A stretch of DNA of 64,000 bases from Bacilliculturomica massiliensis (GTDB lineage: Bacteria > Bacillota > Clostridia > Peptostreptococcales > Anaerovoracaceae). The notes below the pieces were generated by a model. That model was not told the origin of the DNA and searched no databases. It saw only the letters and a program-made list of their open reading frames with translations. Made by a program: the position numbers and the translations under genes. The stretch is taken from assembly GCF_900605495.1 (NCBI RefSeq), contig NZ_LR027602.1, forward strand, positions 248,001-312,000, read 5' to 3'. Shown here in pieces: positions 62,492 to 64,000 of the stretch (position 1 is its first letter; every line of letters starts with the position of its first letter).

Positions 62492-64000
62492 ATGAAGCGG
62501 AAGAAAAAGCTATTGGCGCTGCTGCTCAGCGCCGCCATGGCGGTTGGAAGCTTCGGCATGCCGGTATTCGCGGATGTCGGCGCCGGCGTCTCATCCGGCG
62601 CGGCGCAGGATTACAAATGGAGCTTTGAGGACGGCACGCCGCTGCCCTTTACACTGGTGGACGGGGATATCGGCAGTCAGCCCTTTATTGCCATGTGGGA
62701 TTATTGCCGAAACCAATACGACAAAAGTGAGACGGTAAAGAAGGCATATGCGAGTAATAAGGACGGTACGTACTATATCAGTACGCTGAACGAACCGCTG
62801 AAAGGTCAAAACTATGATTATCCGAAATGCTCGGAGAGCTTTAAGGGAACACTGCGCTCTCCGGTGGTCAGCCTGGCCTCGGACACGGTTTCGATTAAGT
62901 TGTCCGGAGGATCCGGAAATTACTTTCGGATCGTAAACGCATCGGACGGCACGGTGCTTGCTACGCAGAACGCACCGGGAGCGTTCAAGCCCGCCGGCGG
63001 CTCTCAGACGACAGGTTTCATCTTCCGGGACTATACGCTGAATATTCCGGCTGCGTCTTATACGGACGGGATGGAGGTCTATTTTGAACTGGTAGACAAT
63101 ACCACTTCGTCCTATGGCTTCGTTCAGCTGGACGACGTGAAGTTTCGCGCCTATTCCGTGGCGGAGGTCACGGGTGTGACCAAATATGCGGTTTCCGCCA
63201 ATTCGACGGGAAACGGCACGCTCTCCGTGAACACAGAGAGCACTGTGAAGAACGGCGCGGTACAGATCGCGGTAACGCCCAATGAGGGAGCGGAGCTGCT
63301 GAGCCTTACGGTGACGGCGGCGGATAATTCCATTGTCGATATGGGAACGAAGACGCTGGCCTTTAACATGCCAGGTCAGGACGTGACGATAACCGCGGTC
63401 TTTTCCACGGATATCAAAGAGTTCGACGCCATACCGGCGGTCCGCTACACCATCGGCGAGGCGGGCAATCCCCTGCCGGAAAAGGTGGCGGTCACATATT
63501 CTGACGATGTAAAGGGGAATGTGGACGTCACGTGGGACGCCGCGACCTACTCTCTGGATCGGGCGGGTACCTACAATGTGACGGGAACGGTGGGGGGGAC
63601 GAGCCTGAAGCCGACGTTCCAGCTCACAGTCTACGAGCCTGCCGAAGGAAATTACATTCTGGGCGGAGCCTTTGCGCTGAACGAGGGCTCTGAGACGGAA
63701 GGAACCTATACTGCGTCAGTGAAGCTGAATGGGATCAGCGCGGTGGCGGGAACCTTTGGAATTCAGTACGACTCCGCGATCATGAAGGTGAAGCAGGGCG
63801 GCACGGCGTATTGGAACGGTGCGACCGGCTCCGGCGTGACGATGCCCTCGGGGAGCAATTATATGATCCTCGGCTGGATGTCAGGAGAGGAACCGGGGCG
63901 TCCTCCTGTGGACGCCTCCGCGGCGCCGGTGGAGATCATGTCCGTCGCCTTCGACATGACGAAGGCCGATTACGACCGGCTGTTCTGCCGGGATTCGCTG
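62492..64000 (+). CDS. Surface protein with Ig-like and cohesin-like domains (partial)
   Basis: The gene runs off the right edge after 503 codons. ATG 62492 follows AGGAGG. A signal peptide (LLALLLSAAMAVGSFGMPVFA) is followed by the same beta-rich module as in the cytochrome at 54114 (WSFEDGTPLPFTLVDGDIGS, about 42-220), an InlB-repeat-like domain (NTESTVKNGAVQIAVTPNEGA), an Ig-like domain (RYTIGEAGNPLPEKVAVTYS) and a cohesin-like domain (from about 388: GTYTASVKLNGISAVAGTFG then IQYDSAIMKVK). The cohesin call rests on this pattern only. It would be a partner for the upstream dockerin-like tail. The C-terminal anchor is outside the window. Confidence 0.78.
   Translation, partial: MKRKKKLLALLLSAAMAVGSFGMPVFADVGAGVSSGAAQDYKWSFEDGTPLPFTLVDGDIGSQPFIAMWDYCRNQYDKSETVKKAYASNKDGTYYISTLNEPLKGQNYDYPKCSESFKGTLRSPVVSLASDTVSIKLSGGSGNYFRIVNASDGTVLATQNAPGAFKPAGGSQTTGFIFRDYTLNIPAASYTDGMEVYFELVDNTTSSYGFVQLDDVKFRAYSVAEVTGVTKYAVSANSTGNGTLSVNTESTVKNGAVQIAVTPNEGAELLSLTVTAADNSIVDMGTKTLAFNMPGQDVTITAVFSTDIKEFDAIPAVRYTIGEAGNPLPEKVAVTYSDDVKGNVDVTWDAATYSLDRAGTYNVTGTVGGTSLKPTFQLTVYEPAEGNYILGGAFALNEGSETEGTYTASVKLNGISAVAGTFGIQYDSAIMKVKQGGTAYWNGATGSGVTMPSGSNYMILGWMSGEEPGRPPVDASAAPVEIMSVAFDMTKADYDRLFCRDSL

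Overview
The window looks like a chromosomal stretch of a fairly GC-rich anaerobic Bacillota (class Clostridia). This is inferred from strong AGGAGG-type ribosome binding sites, a sigma-54/RocR-like amino-acid regulator, a holin-like type I toxin, a fused ThrE exporter, TRAP transport, lipoprotein-type solute-binding proteins and dockerin/cohesin-like surface modules. No rRNA, tRNA or CRISPR array was seen, so the genus is not assigned.

Layout. (1) 1-1121, minus: a copper P-type ATPase cut by the window edge, with its N-terminal HMA domain in another frame. (2) 1122-18082, plus: a long gene run behind a sigma-54 promoter, with two arginine-deiminase/DDAH-like hydrolases, a fold-III PLP decarboxylase, a complete oligopeptide ABC transporter, an N-acyl-D-amino-acid deacylase, a 1244-residue M14 metallopeptidase and a GATE-domain membrane protein. 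(3) 18083-18590: a type I toxin with probable antisense RNA, and hairpins. (4) 18591-24074, minus: a sigma-54-driven operon with an aminotransferase, an M14 deacylase, a HOGA/DapA-like aldolase, a homoserine-dehydrogenase-like enzyme and an alanine-glyoxylate-type aminotransferase. (5) 24234-28267, plus: the sigma-54 activator, then a second sigma-54 promoter driving a third hydrolase paralogue and a DegT-like PLP enzyme. (6) 28273-34126: a ThrE exporter, a CofE-like ligase, an IclR regulator, a YkvI-like carrier and an Asp/Glu-racemase-like protein. (7) 34445-44336: a GntR regulator, then one operon with a class III aminotransferase, a TRAP transporter and a four-subunit acetoin-type 2-oxo dehydrogenase complex. 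(8) 44594-53333, accessory: a lytic transglycosylase, a tyrosine integrase, a XhoI/PaeR7I-type restriction-modification pair, a MATE pump and an AAA-ATPase/PD-(D/E)XK protein between direct repeats. (9) 53334-54113: an AT-rich non-coding segment with paired hairpins and short repeats. (10) 54114-64000: an HzsA-like di-heme cytochrome, ResB, CcsA, a propeller di-heme cytochrome ending in a dockerin-like module, and a surface protein with a cohesin-like domain.

How it fits together. Regions 2, 4 and 5 look like one nitrogen-controlled regulon, run by the activator at 24234, that imports peptides and breaks down guanidino, N-acylated or D-amino-acid residues. Region 7 looks like transport and oxidative cleavage of an amino or carboxylic acid. 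Region 10 is the most unusual part: it encodes exported c-type cytochromes, the haem-attachment machinery to mature them, and a possible cohesin-dockerin link to hold one of them at the surface. All functional links are inferred from sequence reading alone.
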